From Minisyncoccota bacterium (GTDB lineage Bacteria > Patescibacteriota > Minisyncoccia > Phycocordibacterales > UBA9973), in the NCBI GenBank assembly GCA_025453495.1, contig JALOQM010000005.1, forward strand, positions 1-39,993: a DNA stretch of 39,993 nucleotides, given 5' to 3'. The notes below the pieces were generated by a model. It did no database searches. It had not been told where the DNA came from and was given only the letters and a program-made list of their open reading frames with translations. Positions 38,943 to 39,993 of this stretch are shown here, piece after piece. How positions within the stretch are numbered: position 1 is the first letter of the stretch; every line of letters starts with the position of its first letter. The position numbers were made by a program, and so were the translations under genes.

Positions 38943-39993
38943 ATGAAACATATATGCCGTTTTGTTTTTTGTATGCTGCTTATATTGTGTGCTCACAGTA
39001 CTAGCGCATACTCGCAAGTACTTGTCAGTGAAGTCATGTATGACCTACCAGGGTCAGACAGTAAACGTGAATGGATAGAAGTATACAATAGTGGTGATAC
39101 AACACTCGACTTTACGAAATGGAAGCTTTTTAAAAAAGAGACTAATCACGGCATCAAGCAATTCAAGGGCAGTACTGTGCTCTCTCCTGGTGAGTTTGCA
39201 GTTATAGCAGCAAATGGTGAGCAGTTTATGATTGAGTATCCTCAATACGCAGGTATTCTTTTTACAAGCAGTTTTTCACTTTCTAATGACGGGGGAATTA
39301 TCGGGCTAAAGGATAGTAGTCTCAATATCGTCCATCAAGTCTCCTATGAGAGTACAGCCGGTGCATCAGGTGACGGTACTAGTCTCCAGAAATTACATGA
39401 CACATGGAGTGTGGCACCACCGACGCCTGGCCGGACAAATGAACCTGCATTAGCAAAAGATACTGCTTCAGTAACTTCTCCAGAAGTATTGAACGGAATT
39501 ATTTCAGTTGCCGGTGATCCTATTGCTGGTGAGGTGCTTACATTTACAGCTAATGTACAACATACTGTCGGAGATAAGTGTGTTTGGAATTTCGGAGATG
39601 GTACAACGGTACTAGGTACTCTAGATGCTCAAACAGAGCATATCTTTGATTTTGCCGGTACCTATGCTGTTGTTGTTGAATGCGGTGACAAAGCTCCGGT
39701 TTCACCATATGCACGTCTTGTGATTACTATTACTGAAAGAAGGGCGCTCACAGAGACGATTACAACACCCATACACAACACTGCTTCTGTAGCAGAAGTA
39801 CGATCTCTCGATAGTAGTGATCTGATAACACCGGTGGTAGTTACAGAAGGAGAAATCAATAACACCATGTCCGAGAGTTCAAGTGTTTCGCAGACTACTA
39901 CGGCTATTAATGCAAATACTCCACTTTGGTCATGGCTTCTTGGATTAGCGGGATTTGTGGTACTCGCTGTGATTGCGCTTCGGTTGTTTGGCA
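38943..39993 (+). CDS. Secreted/surface protein with lamin-tail domain and PKD-like domain (truncated by window end)
   Basis: Signal peptide MKHICRFVFCMLLILCAHSTSAYS; LTD QVLVSEVMYDLPGSDSKREWIEVYNSGDTTLDFTKWKLF; PKD-like CVWNFGDGTTVLG...HIFDFAGTYAVVVEC; TM near the end. No stop in window. Confidence 0.88.
   Translation, partial: MKHICRFVFCMLLILCAHSTSAYSQVLVSEVMYDLPGSDSKREWIEVYNSGDTTLDFTKWKLFKKETNHGIKQFKGSTVLSPGEFAVIAANGEQFMIEYPQYAGILFTSSFSLSNDGGIIGLKDSSLNIVHQVSYESTAGASGDGTSLQKLHDTWSVAPPTPGRTNEPALAKDTASVTSPEVLNGIISVAGDPIAGEVLTFTANVQHTVGDKCVWNFGDGTTVLGTLDAQTEHIFDFAGTYAVVVECGDKAPVSPYARLVITITERRALTETITTPIHNTASVAEVRSLDSSDLITPVVVTEGEINNTMSESSSVSQTTTAINANTPLWSWLLGLAGFVVLAVIALRLFG

Noticed and set aside
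1-39993. CRISPR arrays, rRNA operon, transposase or prophage genes
   Set aside because: No regularly spaced repeats and no integrase, transposase, Cas or phage structural proteins were recognised in the ORFs.

Overview
This ~40 kb window looks like a chromosomal segment from a small-genome bacterium, probably Patescibacteria/CPR. That placement is inferred from compact gene content and protein style, not from a search. The housekeeping backbone is rpoB-rpoC-dnaG-rpoD; a GT2 glycosyltransferase / thioredoxin-like / membrane-anchored Clp-type AAA+ cluster; tRNA-Thr; tsf and rpsB (minus strand); proS; mreB-mreC; tgt; DUF1653; uvrB ... uvrA ... uvrC; tRNA-Ala; a histidine kinase/response regulator pair; a RadC-type JAB protein; a VirD4/HerA-like coupling ATPase; and a lamin-tail/PKD surface protein running off the end. 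The best undescribed candidate is a ~380-nt structured RNA on the minus strand (about 32329-32711). It has a plausible promoter, many nested helices, GNRA-type loops and an intrinsic terminator, and it contains a segment resembling both strands of the base of 16S rRNA helix 44. Other observations include a second ~200-nt GC-rich structured RNA before uvrB, a decayed copy of the uvrB 3' end flanking a small accessory island, a 52-aa ORF overlapping the 3' end of the kinase gene, a possible attenuator in the rpoB leader, and a Clp ATPase with TM helices and degenerate D1 catalytic residues. All RNA structures were paired by eye and no database search was possible.
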